From NCBI GenBank assembly GCA_049282265.1, contig JBAPTR010000120.1:1-14841 (forward strand): 14,841 nucleotides of DNA, read 5' to 3'. Source of the stretch: CAYUCJ01 sp049282265. Lineage in GTDB: Bacteria; Desulfobacterota; DSM-4660; Desulfatiglandales; Desulfatiglandaceae. Numbering within the stretch: position 1 is the first letter of the stretch; every line of letters begins with the position of its first letter. A program made the position numbers and the translations under genes. Below, piece after piece: positions 14,738 to 14,841 of this stretch. The notes under the pieces are model-generated. The model was not told where the DNA came from and searched no databases. It saw nothing but the letters and a program-made list of their open reading frames with translations.

Positions 14738-14841
14738 ATGTCGAACAGGGAGAATGAAGAGGAAAGGGCTGGCGAAGTAGTGGACCTGCGATCGGCAATC
14801 CGTTTGCTGGAAGACACCCCAGGGCAGATTATCACTACGGA
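14738..14841 (+). CDS. Probable UbiD-family decarboxylase, N-terminus only (cut by window end)
   Basis: Only 34 codons are present, running off the window edge. CAGGAGG (14724-14730) precedes the ATG at good spacing. After a charged, variable start, the text VVDLRSAIRLLEDTPGQIITT (residues 14-34) matches the DLRS...LE...GQL opening seen in UbiD-type prenylated-FMN (de)carboxylases. If correct, it would be the natural candidate for gallate decarboxylase, feeding pyrogallol to the transhydroxylase. UbiD-type gallate decarboxylases are known (LpdC). The fragment holds no catalytic residues, so this is a tentative family call. Confidence 0.6.
   Translation, partial: MSNRENEEERAGEVVDLRSAIRLLEDTPGQIITT

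Noticed and set aside
1..14841. CRISPR arrays, insertion sequences, tRNA or rRNA genes
   Set aside because: No regularly spaced repeats, transposase-like genes with terminal repeats, or tRNA/rRNA-like sequences were seen on either strand.

Overview
The window looks like a bacterial catabolic island for anaerobic breakdown of trihydroxybenzenes (gallate, pyrogallol, phloroglucinol), joined to a dedicated ABC uptake system. All genes lie on the + strand, and base composition and gene style look uniform (about half GC by eye). The host is probably a strict anaerobe. A Desulfobacterota (deltaproteobacterial) lineage is my best guess, from the Liv-type transporter with twin-arginine binding proteins and a Pelobacter-like molybdenum transhydroxylase, but no taxonomic marker is present.

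Layout: (1) Positions 18-82 hold two tandem perfect inverted repeats. (2) Positions 142-4805 hold a branched-chain-amino-acid-type ABC transporter (livG, livF, livH, livM, binding protein 1), closed by a strong hairpin at 4827-4858. (3) Positions 5066-11677 hold a tightly spaced catabolic operon: a small cupin, a BKACE-family beta-keto acid cleavage enzyme, an SDR reductase, a 3-hydroxyacyl-CoA-dehydrogenase-family enzyme, and the large and small subunits of pyrogallol-phloroglucinol transhydroxylase. (4) Positions 11678-12150 are non-coding. (5) Binding protein 2 (12151-13455) is a paralogue of binding protein 1. (6) A gamma-resorcylate-decarboxylase-like amidohydrolase follows (13621-14640), then the first 34 codons of a probable UbiD-family decarboxylase cut by the window edge.

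Proposed joint working (inference from families and context): the transporter imports an aromatic acid or phenol. The UbiD and/or amidohydrolase-2 enzymes decarboxylate trihydroxybenzoates such as gallate to pyrogallol. The transhydroxylase turns pyrogallol into phloroglucinol, and the SDR reduces it to dihydrophloroglucinol. A cyclohydrolase not identified here opens the ring to 3-hydroxy-5-oxohexanoate, which the dehydrogenase oxidises to triacetate (3,5-dioxohexanoate). The BKACE enzyme then cleaves that with acetyl-CoA to acetoacetate plus acetoacetyl-CoA. The transhydroxylase call is strong. The SDR, dehydrogenase and BKACE roles rest on gene context plus the known anaerobic phloroglucinol pathway. 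The transporter substrate is inferred from neighbourhood only. No regulator gene is visible.
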